DNA from: Taxawa tesnikishii (nom. ined.)
Lineage: Eukaryota; Ascomycota; Dothideomycetes; Dothideales
NCBI GenBank assembly: GCA_030247885.1
Contig: JAPDRO010000026.1
Span: 62,001-126,000 of the forward strand
DNA length: 64,000 nucleotides
Direction: 5' to 3'
The first letter of the stretch is position 1. Each line of letters opens with the position of its first letter. The notes under the pieces are model-generated. The model searched no databases and was not told where the DNA came from. It was given only the letters and a program-made list of their open reading frames with translations. Both the position numbers and the translations under genes were made by a program. Shown in pieces: positions 1-13,264 of the stretch.

Positions 1-18
1 TGTTGACTGTCGCCGGGG
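1..18 (-). other. Exon edge of a minus-strand gene leaving the window
   Basis: Read on the minus strand, positions 60 to 19 end in a textbook fungal intron 3' end: an ACTAAC branch box, a short pyrimidine-rich stretch TTCTTTCGC and AG, followed by exon sequence from 18 down to 1. A possible donor (GTACGT) lies at 599-594, after a run (600-900) that has no ATG and looks like a 5' leader. The simplest reading is a gene lying to the left whose leader is spliced. The product cannot be told from 18 bases. Confidence 0.35.
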
Positions 19-3000
19 CTGCGAAAGAACGTCTGTTAGTATTCAATATGCTATTCAATTTCATCTTGACGGCGCAGCTATCCCTCCTCGTACTAGGCCA
101 CAACAACGACTCGACCGACGGGAGCAACATCCGGTATGGTGTACTGGTGCACAGCACAAGGACTACTGACTGGCAGAGTTTTTCTCCGGACGACCAAGAC
201 TGTCAAGGTCCGAGTAATGTGTTCTTTGATGTTGTTCGCGACGGTGACTGTGATACGCGTTGTACGTCTCGATGGGGACCGTTGCAGGTGGTCTGTTCGT
301 CAGAGGTTTGCAGAAGGACGGGAGCTTGTAGGGATGGCGTGAGGTCAAAGCTGGGAATGACGCTGCAGGAACAGACAGGTCAGCGGTGGTCGAGCAGAAA
401 GCGACGAGTGGTATGTATGTGAAGGTATGTGGAGGTACTTGTGTGAGGCGGTTGGGGGGTGTTGTGACACGCGGGCTGCCGTTTGGAGAGTCGCGTAGCA
501 TTGCATGCGTGTATGCGTGGAAAGGGGATGAGGGTTTCAGGAAAAAGGAGAGGCGCGACGGGCGCGTCAACAAGGCTCTTTCGCGAAGCGGTCACGTACC
601 TTGATGAGTGTTCCAGCAGGCGACGACCAGCAGCACCGAAGGGTATTACAAAGGAGCGTGTGAATAGGCGTGCAGCAGCAAAGGAACGGTGGGTGCGTTG
701 TTTCTCTCTTCTCTGTTGCGCGTTGTCGAGGTGTGAGAGTGGACGAGTCGGGGGGACCGTGCGCCTTTTTCTGTGGTTCTGCGATCTTCGGCGCTAGTCC
801 GCAATCGATTGGCTCAACCCCCTCTCAAAACGCTCGCCGTCTAAAAATGACACACGAGACTTCGCACCGCCGGATTGCTGACGACCGCTCCCTCTCCTTT
901 GGTTCGTGACTTCAACAAAGTCACCGTAGTAGCTCCTCAAACACCGCGAGAACCGTCACAATCGGTTCAGCTGATTTGGTGGCGGCTTTTCGGCTACTCC
1001 TGTTGTTCTTCCGCCCTGCAGGTGTCCGCTGTCTTCAAGACCACGGCCGCCTCAAAAGCCAAACGCGTCTTCCGTCAGCAGATGCTGCTGGCGAATTTCG
1101 GCCCGGTCGGGTGGCAGGCCAAACTTCCGAAATTCGGCGTGTCGTTCGTCGTGTGTTGGTAGGCTGCAAATAGAAATCTCGTTCTATCGCAGTGTCGTCA
1201 AAGGGCTGTTTTTACGGCGTAAAGGCGTCTGGTTGCGTCTCTGTTTTGCTCGTCCGTAAAGGTCGTTCAGTCGTAAGTCTTCAGCGTCACTCGTATCTCT
1301 TCGTTTCCTCGTTTCCGACCTCTTCTGCTCGTAAGTATAAAAGCAGAGGCTGTCTCAACCGTCGTTCAGACGGGCTCCTGTGCAAACAGTAAGCGCAAGG
1401 CACGCAATGTAGAGCTGCGGTTCCATGCATACGTTATCGTTAATATCCTCCGGAAAGTTCAGTTTATCCTGTCCCGGACGGGATGATTCGCTTGGAAGGA
1501 ACACTCAGATGGTGATACCAGTCACTCAGCGGTCTTTCGACTTTGGGTAGATGGGTGGAATGCTTCTTGGAATGATGTTACTTGGAATGATGGTGTTGTC
1601 GTGGCAGACTATCAAGGTTCTGATGGACTGCGGTGGAAGGAGGCACTGGTTGCAAGCTCCAAAGCGCAAGAAGGCCTGTGTTCTGCAGGGGAGGGGATGG
1701 ATGTATCGATGAGCGATGCAAGGGCTATGCCTGGACGGTGTGCTTAAGTGCTGGTTATGCTCCGCAAGTAACGGCAGAGGGAACGTGAGGTGATGAAAGG
1801 GGCATCACTTGGTGGCCACTGCCCGTTCATATCTATACTCGCATGGTGATCTCAGCTCCCCCTGCTGTTGATCCCTCCAAGCCTGTCCGGTTTCCCGAGA
1901 TGCACTTGCCTGCCCTGTTCGCCAATCTTACCAATTGAACGGAGGGCATGTTTCTTGCGCTCTGATCAAGCAGCGTTAGGCCCAGGCCCTGCAGATGCCC
2001 CTGGGACAGGTCATGGCCATAGAGTCAGATCCGTCGCCCCCATAACGGCCTCGTGAGGCGACGGAATCTTATGGGACCTGAACAAACTCTCGATTGGGAC
2101 TCTCCAACTTGGGTTTGATCCAGAATTGCTTATACTAGTAGAGAAATCGGGGACAGACTGTGCAGCCGGATGGAGTTCCCGCCAGTTTGGCATGCAGAAG
2201 CGTGCCCTCCATCATGTCCGTCACTTCCTAGCGACGCCGTCGATGCATGTGCATGTGCATCATGTTAGCATGCCAATGTCAGGTAAGGTTTGGCGACGGG
2301 ACGGACCAGCCCTCGATCGGCATATCAGGCGCGCGCAAAAACTCGACGTGGTCTTTCCAGCACAAGCACAACCGCCGTCCATGGCCGTATCGCGTGAACG
2401 CGGGGGCCTCATGCTTTGCACGGACCGGAGGGGCACAAGCCTTCTGGCAAGGCTCAGCTGTTGAACGTTGTGAAAGCAGCAAATGCAGAACGGTTTAATG
2501 AAGGTCTTCAGGGAGAGCATGCACAGCGAGTACGTACTTGACCCAATCGACATGAGAATGACGATGAATTGCGCGCACGATGCAATCATACCCGCATATC
2601 CCATCGTGCATGGCTGCTACTGTAGAAGTTGCCTTCGAGTACGCACGAGTGCTTGGTTACAAGCGCCTGGGACCCACTCTTATAGTGACAATCAGCCACA
2701 AGAACGCCGGCCCAAAGCGTCGGATCGAAAGTATTTCAGTTGTGTAGGGCACTGTACCGCGACTTGTGTTTTCTGCTGAGATGCTACCGGGCTTGGGGAG
2801 CTGCGGGAACTTGACGGCCGGAACTCAATCAAGGCGCGACCCTGGCCACCCCGCTCCCTCGGGTCAGGTTAGGGAGGTGAAGCGCAAAAAAAGGTCGCAC
2901 TCAATAGTGGCATCGAAAAGGGTAATGGGTTTGTCGTCGGGTTTTCTTCACAAAAGGTTAGATAGATAGATGTGCGCCGATTGCAGAGTTCGTTTCTGCA

Positions 3001-3032
3001 TATCAGCCGCTGCGCAGATGTCTGTACAGTGG

Positions 3033-3060
3033 TATGCATGCATGCATGCATGCATGCATG
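3033..3060. repeat. (ATGC)n microsatellite
   Basis: About seven copies of the self-complementary tetramer ATGC lie head to tail. Because the unit is palindromic the tract can fold on itself on either strand. It lies in the gene-poor region and no gene is attached to it. Confidence 0.9.
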
Positions 3061-5075
3061 TCGAGCCACCGGCGATGCGGATCAAAAGCTCTGTCTGCCA
3101 TGGGCATTGCAGTGCTAAAACAAATCACGGTCAGATCGAAGAGGCAGGGAGCACCCGCCCCAAGGATCAATATCAGCGAGTCCAGCGACCTGGTCGGAGG
3201 CGATGTGGGCAAGCAAGCAAGACTCCTTGGCCCTCCCACTAAGCCCAAATCCGACCCGAAGGATGGGCCCGCAAGCCACCCGGTCACATCAAGTCCCATG
3301 TTTTTAGGCTGTCAGCTAAAGTGCTAGCGACGTCTCCGAAAGGTGATGTTGTGGGCCTCGCGTCGCAATAGGTCGCCATCTATATCCATGGTACCGACAG
3401 CCTGGATACGCTTGTACTGCTGTTGTTGGGCCCATTCGTGACTACGTGCACTCTAGGTGCAGGTGACCGTTTGGTACAGCAATCTGTTGCAAGCTGCAGA
3501 GCATTCTGTGCGGATCCTGGATCTCACGTCGCATCGAGCAGATTGATGAGAGTGCCTGGCTAAGGTAACTAATGTAGGTGTACTCTACCTGCTACGCCGA
3601 AGGGTTCATGCAGAGCAATGGCATCTGCGATGAGTCCACATTCGGCGCTGTATCATGCACGCCTTACAGATAGGTACAGTACCGACCAGGTTTGTGACCG
3701 CGTCGCGTCCGAGCACCACGAAGCACGAGCTTGGAGCGCCAGTCAAAGAAAAATGTCGCTTGGCCTTTAGGGCTCAGCCTCGCCTCCGGTTCGACGGAAT
3801 ACTCGAATCAGATCGCAGATGCTCCCCCTGTATAGGCAAACGGATGGGATGGCAGGAAGCATGGCAATCTTCCTACCTCCTCTGCTGATCAGCAATTCAG
3901 CATGGCATGCATTCCGGGATGATGAGGCCATGGCCCGCATCAGCCGTTCCGTGGTCAATGCCAGCTAATTGCCCGCAGGCGCGGACTTTGTTCGGGCCCT
4001 CCAACACCCCGATGCCCATACTCGGCTCTCGCAGTAGAGTAGAGCGGCCCCACGACGACTCCTCTCGTCGCTTGTACATACCACAGTTTGGAGTCCCTTT
4101 CCCCAATGCTCGTCGGGCAAACCCTTCCCCCATTGCTCTAGCTTGTCGGACCGCGCGCCAGTACCGGGCCGGCACGAGTATGACAATTCATGGTGGGCAC
4201 CGGGCATCCTCCGATGGCTTAACGCTACGATGGCTGCACGCTAGGTGACAGACGTTGGGCGACGGAAGATCGACTGGCACCACTCGACCTTCCCGCCTGT
4301 CACAAGGCGGCGCCTTCCTTTCACCGTCCATGCACCTTGCTTGGCTATCTATCCTATATGGCGCGCACCTCAAGCACGCTAACGACTCGACGCGGAGACT
4401 TTCAAAAGTACCAAGGTACGTGCTGTTACCGAAAGGGCCGCCACAAGCTTGAGCTACCAACAGATATCCTGGCGACTACAAACCTACCCTGGTTATCATG
4501 TGGCCCTCTCCCCGTCGGGACTCCACAGTTCGGAGCGCTTCTCCATGACGGAGAGGGAGATCACGATGATCGAGTTTCCTGTGACAGCAGATGCACCCAG
4601 GGTTCTGTTGACAGAAGAACATACCATCTCATCGGGTCCTGTGTGGACAGATACGCACGCAACTCGACCCGCACCTTTTCTTTGCCAATGGCAAAGTGTC
4701 AACACGCCGCCGGCCGCCAAGATAAGGTTCGAGACCCCCGATGCTACACTGCACGTCCGCTCCTCCTGCAGAAGTCCTTTCGCGCTTTTACGTTTGCCTA
4801 ACCACCCAGGTGTCGAACTACAGAAACACCGTCATGGTGGCTCTTCCCGCCCTGGGGATTTCTCACCCCACAAAGTCCATTACGCAACGACACCGGTGGC
4901 CATTCATTTCTCCTTTGTTTCCAGGCCCCTGCTGAAGCATCGCTCTGGGTCCAGCAATTTACCTGCATGAATAGTTCACCTGATCTGTGGAGAGTGTGTT
5001 CGACATGCTCCACTTCCTGCCCTTCAAGTGCCCATAGATCCCTTTCTGGACGGGCCGCAACTGAGACATCAACAC

Positions 5076-5419
5076 CTACCTCGATCGAGCGGGAGCAAAC
5101 CAGCAACCGACAGTTATCGCCAGACGGTCCTGCTTGATTGTCCAGTCGGCATAACGACCGTAAAGTGAGGCTTTTGTGCCCAGCGACCGGAAGGTCTCTC
5201 CTCGATCGGAGAAGTGATAGACCCAATTGGGGATTGTCTGCACATCGTCGATGCACAACTCGATTGCATGAGAAGCAACTGTTCGCTCAAACGTCAATGT
5301 CGCGTCGTGGTCATCAGCTGTGCTTGGCTGTACCAACCAGTACGATCGCCTTCGCACGTATGGCTCGTTCGGAATGCGCAGCTCGGTAGCACTCTCCCAG
5401 TCTCGTTGTAGGCGACCAG
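5076..5419 (-). other. Unassigned open frame, perhaps a gene remnant
   Basis: This minus-strand frame is open for about 115 codons and reads more protein-like than its neighbours, with mixed hydrophobic and charged residues and segments such as DWESATELRIPNEPYV and ETFRSLGTKASLYG. The first ATG on the frame is at 5355-5357 in one reading, and the frame is bounded by stops. I do not recognise a family. It could be the end of a decayed gene or chance; no flanking exons were found. Confidence 0.15.
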
Positions 5420-8400
5420 TGAATCAACCCCTTTTGCACCACCCTCGATCGTTCGATCTTGCAGTGAAGCTCAAGACTTCCGCGGAGGCGAACTGTCCAG
5501 AAGCGCGGTATGAACGAGTGTTTCGGCCGAGGCGGAGCGCTTTACCGCTTGCCATTTTTTGATAAGGACACGTTTCAATGTTTGTGCCTGTGGCTCTTCG
5601 TTAAGCGAAACCAGAACCCCAACATCTGAGTGTTTCTGCGGATACAGACCTCTCCGGGGGCGTCAGTTGAACGAAGTGAAAACTGGATGGCATACACGGC
5701 AGTTGTTCGTACCAGCTTCTACCGACTACAGGCTGGGACCGAAGTCTCGGACTTCTGCAAAACCTTAGAGAGGCAATTGCCGTCGCGATGCCAGGTTGTC
5801 GGGTCGTTTTTGCATCGAACACTTCGAGTCAGTGTCCTCTATCAGTCAGCACTGTCTCAGCCACTGTCGCCCATTACTGCGGCGAAGCTAGGGCGACGAA
5901 CTTCTCATGGTTTGACAGTGTAACCTTCCCGAATATACACGCTTGCCGACAACGAACGTACTTTCTTAGCATGCAAACCAGCGAAAAGCTATGACTACGG
6001 CGGTTGTGGTTCTTGCGCCTACCGGGGCAGTGTATGGAAGTGTCTAGTATCACAAAGTATGCTTCAGAGTGAGACTGAGCCACAGCGGGTGGGCATCCGT
6101 CTCTGGGTTTGAAGAAACGTGCTGAGTTCTAGTTCAAAACACGAAAAACCCTTGTATGGAGAAAAAGTAGGGCCGATGCGGTATTCTTGATTCCAAAATC
6201 GGTGGAGAAAATGCGCATCCTCTCTGCAGCTTGCCTTTCAAAGTTGAAGAGGTATTTCAACGCTTTGTTTTACGTATTGCGCAACAAATATTAGGTTATA
6301 CTACACAACACATATATTAAAAGATTTGTTATACCGAAATACGGGCAGGATCGACTTCCTACGCACTGACCGGACTCAGCTGACACATCACCTTTCAACA
6401 TACTGACATACTATTGTGAACTAGGAACGCAACACGTACGTTGGTATTGATTGCTTTTCCCAGAGCATGGCACGCTTTGCCGTTTGCGACCCGGAGACAC
6501 GGGGAAAGGGCACGTTGCCAAGCAGCCCTGCTTGCGCCATACGTATGATGAACATTTCCCCAACGTTTCCCAGCGGTTTGCTTACGATTTTATGGAGCAG
6601 GACGTTGATCGTTGACGAAGCACGAGTAGCAGTGCTACCCTTCATTCACCGGAGTTCTCTATGCAACGGGCGCTGCTATACGCCAGGTCCGAAGTCACGC
6701 TTTCGCTGAATGCTGTGGTCTCTTGCTAGTACGTGCGGTAAGAGCTCCCGCAAACCGTATAGCGCTCGAAATGCGGATGGAAGCGGCTTTGCAGAGGGAG
6801 CTCTGAGGAGTCTCAGTTCTGTTCCCGCGGAGCTCTAACGGTTTCTGACGAGTTCCGAGGGCTGCGAACCATCCGGGCCCTCTCGATTGAGTTTCACCTC
6901 CGTCCTGCTCGTCCGGACGAGGAGCACTGCTGCCAGGTGGTACCGTGTCCGGTAGACGTTAGAAACATGCTTGAACGGTGGACATCAGGGCACAGCGCTT
7001 CGATATGTGCCTCCGCGGCACCTGAGCCATGAGAGTTCCGATCGCAGAAGGCAAAGCAGAGAGGCTTTCACCTAAATCAGAGTCTACGCCGTCGTGAAAG
7101 GCCAAGACCACGACGACGTCGGCCGTTGGGCGAAGCAGTCGAAATGATGTTCGTTGCAGTCGGTCGACATTCGAGATTTGTCTGGTCCCCGATAGATGTA
7201 GAACACCGACGAACACAGATCTTCTTCCGTGAAAACCTATCAAGTTCAATACACTGTTGATGGATGAAGGTGATATTTAGGTGACGTGCTAAACTCGTTT
7301 GATCAACTTGCGGTCCGTCGCGCCGCACCCGCGATGCGAGATTGTTTCCGGGAAGGTTATGATTCAGGGGCGTGCTGTACGTGGCTGGCTGAGATGAGCT
7401 GTCACGACATTCGGATAGGAAGACGCGTCGGACAGCAGGGCGATTGAGGACATGACGCGTAAGCATCTATCATAAGGCTGGTGAAGGACGAAACCCCAAA
7501 AATTGCTCAATGAGCACTCATGGTCAAAGACGTCAGTCTCAAATGGCAACATACAATAGGGTATGAGGCAAGGCCACTGCTCTGATGCACGTCTTGCAGC
7601 ATGTCGAAAAAAGCCTTCGAGGAACAATTCGCCGCTCTCAAATGTATAAACTTGAGAAGGGGGGGGTGGTTTCAGGCAAAGAACGGTGGCATTGCTCGCG
7701 ACGAAGGGCACCTCTTTGCCGAGGAAGAGGCGATAAAGAGCCCCACGAATTAGAGCCTTCCGGACATTGGGCTGATAAAACAAATTGTAGACAGGACAAT
7801 GGTATATAGATAAGTGACGAGGGAAATGCATTCGAACCACAACAACACAAGCAAGGCGGGCCGTATGGAGCGTGACCTAACCAGTGCTTCCAATAGGCAA
7901 ATAAGGCCTAATTCATTGCTGTTGTGAGTTGGGGCAATGCGTTGGGTCGATAACTATCTATGCTCAGAAAGGGATCCCAGCTTTCCCTGGCTGTATACTA
8001 TGTTGAGTATGCTAACAATGCCTTCTCCTGTTAAACAAGGTCGACGTAGGGATGCTTCTACGCTACGCTTCTGACGTGTACAGATATGCCACTTTACACT
8101 GGGGCCAGGCGATACGCCGCTGCCTTGCGACAGCCATCGGGTTGGTAACTACATCCAGTGCGACCTGCAGCCTGATCTATGACAGTGAAGGGACATTTGC
8201 ACAACCAAACGAGGACCAAACGTAACCGGAAGAGCAACGTTATACAGAGAACGTATTCTTTTTTTATCTTCTTTTATGTAGCTGTCAAGCGAAGCAAATA
8301 CCAATCTCCGCCGCCAAAAGGATCCAAGTATCGCACCTACCTCTCAAAGAGGAACCAAAAGGATCGGATTGGTGCTCTGGATGACGGCCACCACGAAAAA

Positions 8401-8567
8401 GCACGCAAGCATGCCACAACTGGGGATGATGGAACGATTTCAAGCACGCAACAAGGTCAATGCAGAGATTGCTAAAGGAGGGGATGGAGCAAAGAGGCTC
8501 CCGAAGGATCGTCAGAAGAGAATGTTGGAGAAGTCGTCTGCCAGAATTCTCACGCAACGGCTTGGGC

Positions 8568-11500
8568 TCAGATGTACCAAGTGGTGTTAGCGAGCTTGTC
8601 GTGAACGCCACCGGTCCAGTCTGCCGTGCTGGCGTTGTACTGACTTCCAGTGTCTGAGCCGTGGTTCTCGTTCATCGCGGTATGGAGGTACTGTCTGCCA
8701 CGCTCGGCCAGGAGGTCGGCGTAGTAAGCTGGCGGACAGATAGATACCGCTTTGGTGGCACGGTTGAACAGGTAGCACAGATTGTGCGTGAATTGGACGA
8801 GCTGATTGACCTGGAACCCAATCTGGTCCATGATGACGACGTAGTGTGCTGGACGAGCTGTGCCTTGCAGGCCTTGGTGGGCTTGGAGATAGAAATCCCA
8901 CAGCCAGGCGTCGGTGATGCCACGGTCAACGTACGTGCCAGGCAGTGGGTTGCCGTTGTTGGAAGCGTCTTCCTTCTTCGTGGGATAAAAGCGAGCATGA
9001 TGGCGCTTTCCGACAACGATGATAGACATCTTGGGCCACTTCGGCTGGTCGCCGTAAACCTTCTGGAACGCTTCGCGGAAGCGTGGCAGCTCCTGCTCGA
9101 GGACCAATCTGTACTGGCCTTCAGAGACGCCGTCACGGTAAACTACGATCTTGGTCGGAAGCGCTTCGCTGTGGGTCTTCTGCCATGCTCTTAGCCTTTC
9201 GACGATCATCCTGCTAAGGCCCTCAACCATCTCTTGTCTTCCGGTCTGTACCTCCACGCTGCCTGGCCACTGGCATAGATGCTCATCCGTGCTCGCGACC
9301 ACGCAGGCAATGCTAGGTGCACCCTTGACACTGCCCGGAGACGGATGAGTAACATCGATACCCATGAGCATGGTTTGCTTATCAAGGGGCTTGCTCTTGG
9401 CCAGGGTACTGTTGCCGGTCAGAACGTGGTTGACGCCGCCGCCTTTGATGTTGAATTTGATGGCTAAGTTTCCCATGTACATCTCCTGCCCTTTGGGCTT
9501 TTGCAACTTGGAGCCCACACAGTTGATGGTTTGGATGCCGTACTTCACGTCACCGTAAAATTTGATCATCGCATAGGTGTACTTGTCATCGCCAGGCAAG
9601 ATAATGAAGAGAAGATTGAATTGGGCCTGCTCGGCTTGGCTGAAGTTTTTGTCCAGTTCCTCGTTGATTTGGTTGCGGTTGTCGTCACTAAAAGAGTTCT
9701 GAATAGTAACGTGTCTGACCCTCGGGTTGGCGTCCAGGACCAACCCGTATTCTCGTAGGGACCGAGCAAGTTTCGTAACAAGCTGGTTCTCTGGCAGCAG
9801 GGGCTCTCCGAATCGATCGTGGGTTTGAAGTGTGGGTCGGTTCGGGAGGTCGAGAACAAGAATTCCCCATTTTTTGAAACTGCCTGGCGTGTGGAATCTG
9901 GTTTGCTTGAGATTCCAGCTTCCCATGGCCGGGGTGATGACTCCGGCACTGTACTGCAGTGCAGGAGCGTTGAGAATTCTTCCATGCACGGTAAGCATTG
10001 AAGTGTTGACGCTGAAACCGAACACTTGCACGGTATCCGCTTGGTTATTCAGTCCATAGGTGACCAAGCCATTGCCAGGAGCGTTCGCAGTGCCTGCGAT
10101 GGACATTGCGTTTTCGCTAGGGGGCGTGCGGCGAAGCGAATCATGACGCTAGTCTGATTGCCACTCAAAAACTTCCTGTAGGCCTGGCCAGGAATGACCC
10201 TAGCAAGCTCCGCAGGCAGCCATGAAGGATCCCTAGCAGTTCCAGTGTTCAGAACAAGACCGCTTGGATTGAGGTTGATGTTATGCTGATTCCTGAAATA
10301 CTGCAGAACCGAAATGGGATTGCCGGAGCCGGATGGACGGAACTCAACCTGGCTGACGGTATGGCGGTTAGCGTTCACGGGAACAGCGACGATGGTCTTG
10401 ACTGTGCGAATCTTCTTGGGCTGGCCATTCTCAAGCTTGATTTTGCCAGATGCATCTCGAGCCTTGAGGTAATTGGTCTCCACCCGAATCAATTTCAGCA
10501 AAGCATGTAGGCTCTGAAGCTGTCGTTGATTCATGGGTGCATTGTTTGGCCCATGACCGAGGAACTTGTCGATTAGAACCGGCAGGTTGATTGGCTCGTA
10601 GAAGGCACCGTGTGAGACATTAAGGTTCAGCAAGATGCGGTTGGTAGAAGTGCGCACGCTGGAAAAGTACCCTCTGATAGCTTGAAGACCGGCTCCGAGA
10701 TCCATGTATTCGACGTTTGGGTGCCCTTGGGCGGGATAGAACGAATTCCGTCCGACTTGATAGATGTTGGCATGCCTGCCCGCTTGCCTGGCGATGATGA
10801 TGTTGAGCAGCTGAATGACATCTGCTCTGTCCTGATAGAACGAACCAGCAGCTGTTGCCCTGAGGTAGTTGACAAGCTCACGGGGAGTGAAGCTTCCGTC
10901 AGAGACAATGTTGACCTGCTTGGTCCTGCGCTGACGGGCTTGTTGAGCTTGCTGTGAGTTCTCATCGGCGGTGGCAGCAAGCTCATTGGCAGGGGCAGAT
11001 CTCCTGATCTCGACAGATTGCGAGATCCTTCCAGCTGGACCGAGATCCACATTCTTGTTGGTGACAATTATGTTAGCGTAATCGCTGGCAACTTTCATGC
11101 TGGCATCTTCCTGGAAAAAGGGCAAAGCAAGGACGGCATCCATGAGTTGTCTTTTCTTGACTCTGCTCAACTGCTCGACAGTGGAGACGTTGTATCTGTA
11201 GAGGCGGACCTCCCCCTTTCCTTTCTCATAGTGAGTCTCGAGGTGAAGAAAGTTTGTGCGCAAAACAATCTCTCTGCCTCCCTGATTCAAGTAGCCTGGG
11301 CGGCTGGGGTAGAGACCGTCGACAAGTTGACCTCGCTTGGCAACACGTTCATTCTCCGTCCTGGTGACATCGGCGTTGGGAGTTGCAACGGGCTTGCCCT
11401 CCCTACTTGATGTAAGTAAATGCACAAAAGCTGTGAAACGGTAATCACTCACAAGTAAACGCCGACCGCGCCACCACGGGGTCCACCACCATGGTCGCCA

Positions 11501-11760
11501 CGAAAACCACCACGTCCGCGATCGCCTCCGCCACGTCCACCGCCAAGCCCGCCACGCTCGGGGGCTGAACGATGTGGCAGTTCGCCATGGCCACCATCTC
11601 TTCCACCGCGATCCGCTCCATATCCTCCTCTTCCGCCGCGGTCGCTACCTCCGTGACCTCCACGACCACCGCGATCCCCTTCGTCACCTCTTCCGCCGCG
11701 AAAGCCACCGCGACCGCGACCGCGACCGCGACCGCGACCACGGGGTGCGTCGTCGGACAT
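8568..11760 (-). CDS. AGO: Argonaute (PAZ-PIWI) RNA-silencing nuclease
   Basis: Argonaute binds small guide RNAs and cuts complementary transcripts in fungal quelling-type silencing. Exon 1 (11760-11453) encodes an Arg-Gly-rich head with repeated RG and RGG units. A 47-bp intron (11452-11406) follows, then one long exon with ArgoN, linker and PAZ regions, MID, and PIWI. The PIWI catalytic residues are all visible: Asp in MGIDVTHP (about residue 786), the Glu finger in GRQEMVEGL (about 829), Asp in YRDGVSEGQY (about 861) and Asp in AYYADLLAERGR (about 1000), so slicer activity is expected. The frame breaks once, at the G run 10120-10124 (C on the coding strand). One more base joins FAARPPSENA to MSIAGTANAP and gives about 1048 residues, normal for the family. 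The RGG head is a likely arginine-methylation and RNA-contact region, by analogy with other Argonautes. Confidence 0.93.
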
Positions 11761-13264
11761 GATGCTCTAGTAGATTCTAGAAGTCTAGGCGAGTTCGGCG
11801 CGAAGGTGGGTGTGCTAGAGCAACGAGTGGTTCAGCAATGAATGGCTCAGTGAAACCTGGATATCTTTGGAATGAAAAATTAGTGTATGGTCAATGTACC
11901 AAGGACTGAAGGGGAAGTAACACACCAACGGATAGTTCCACAGTGTATTTCCGAAAAAAAGTGCTCGGTGAGGATAGCTCAGTTGTAGAGAGCTGCTCAA
12001 GTTAAGTTGCCTCAAGGATGCTTGCGTCGAATTTGGATTTAGTGAAGGCTGCTATTTGAGTCTGAGGGAACTGCTGACTGGGAGCGAAGTCCTGACGCAG
12101 TGTAAGACTGTGCTGAGCGGGCGGCGGTTGACTGTGAGCCAAGTGCGCCAGCTGATCAATGAGCAAGGTTACGGCAATGACAATCGATTCGAAGGGCAAA
12201 TGGAGGATTGAGTGATGAGTCTGAGTGACTGGAGGTGTGGTGCTAGCGAAGATAAGTGATGGTTGTTCCGGATGAGATGAAGAAACTGAAGGCAGAAGAA
12301 GGAGAAGGGGGTATTTGTATCCGCAGAAGAGATATAACTTACCTTCTAAGAACGAGAGCCGCCAATGACTGGAGTAAAACATGTGTTAGCTAGCAAGCAT
12401 TCTGAAAGAGGTGCGGGCAGCGGACAACGAATAACAGCATGAGAGAATGAAACCGGGAACTAGATGATAACGAAGTTGATTGATGTAGAACGAGACTGGC
12501 AATTGTGTAGCAGACAACGACGGGGAAGCGACACATCTGTTTGACCGCCACTTGCAATATGCCGCATGGCCTTCCAGACAACGCGGGAGTCTGCTGTGCA
12601 ACCATGTTTCCTTTGACGACCCGTTCGCGCCTTCGCACCTGCACGGATATAATGCGAGTGTATCCCAGGAAGCGACCAGCAACGGGGTAGACAACACTTA
12701 CGCTTGGCTCTTGTTCCCGTTCTTTTACGGGCAAAACGGTAGTGCAACGCAGGAAATAAAGTGCAAAGAGAGACTATGCGGGGCATGAGAAGGAGAAAGC
12801 AACAAACGGCGGATCGGGTTGTTTCTATAAAGTCATGTTCGACAGATGGGAGGAGAACTGTAGAGACGCTGGCCAGCAGCAGGCAGCATCGGCCGACGCG
12901 CTCCAGACGCGTGCTGAGGAGGGCGGCAAGCCGTGCGTTGGTACAGTGTATGCACGATCACGTCACATCACATCACGCGTCCCTTACGTGGTTCTCTACC
13001 ATTCGATAGCCGTTAGACCGGTCAAGCACGCTCACTGCATTGCATGTAAGCATACTGGAATGGGTGCAGGTTGACGCTAGACGCCTCGGACATTTCGTAG
13101 GAAGAAAGGGACATAGCATAACGTTGCCTTCAACTAAGGCTACGGTCAGGGTAAATCACTCGGAACCACACGCTCAACGTTTCACTCCGTGTTCCCCATG
13201 GCCTTCCCACCTCCCAAGAATACTTATTGTACATGCTAGAAACTCACGCCACCTCATGGGCCGC
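11761..13264. other. Intergenic: Argonaute leader and KGD1 3' side
   Basis: Both flanking genes are on the minus strand, so this stretch holds the Argonaute promoter and leader (left part) and the downstream region of the dehydrogenase gene. The short overlapping frames between 11.8 and 13.0 kb are compositionally random and match nothing I know. Confidence 0.5.

Larger units (their letters stand above)
601..8567. other. Gene-poor region of about 8 kb
   Basis: No reading frame here shows a recognisable family, long codon-biased run or spliceable exon series. Open frames are short (mostly under 160 codons), overlap on both strands and share no homology that I can see. A small AT-rich patch lies near 6270-6345, an ATGC microsatellite at 3033-3060, and one unassigned minus-strand frame near 5.1-5.4 kb is listed separately. 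I saw no terminal inverted repeats, LTRs or transposase motifs. Neighbouring DNA has about one gene per 3 kb, so the gap is unusual for this window. Confidence 0.5.

Noticed and set aside
4690-4740. tRNA-like T-loop (GGTTCGAGACC)
   Set aside because: No matching acceptor stem, D-arm or anticodon arm at the required distances.
601-8567. RIP-mutated transposon in the gene-poor left region
   Set aside because: I saw no strong AT bias across the region, no long repeats or terminal repeats and no transposase or reverse-transcriptase motif. Only a small AT-rich patch near 6.3 kb.
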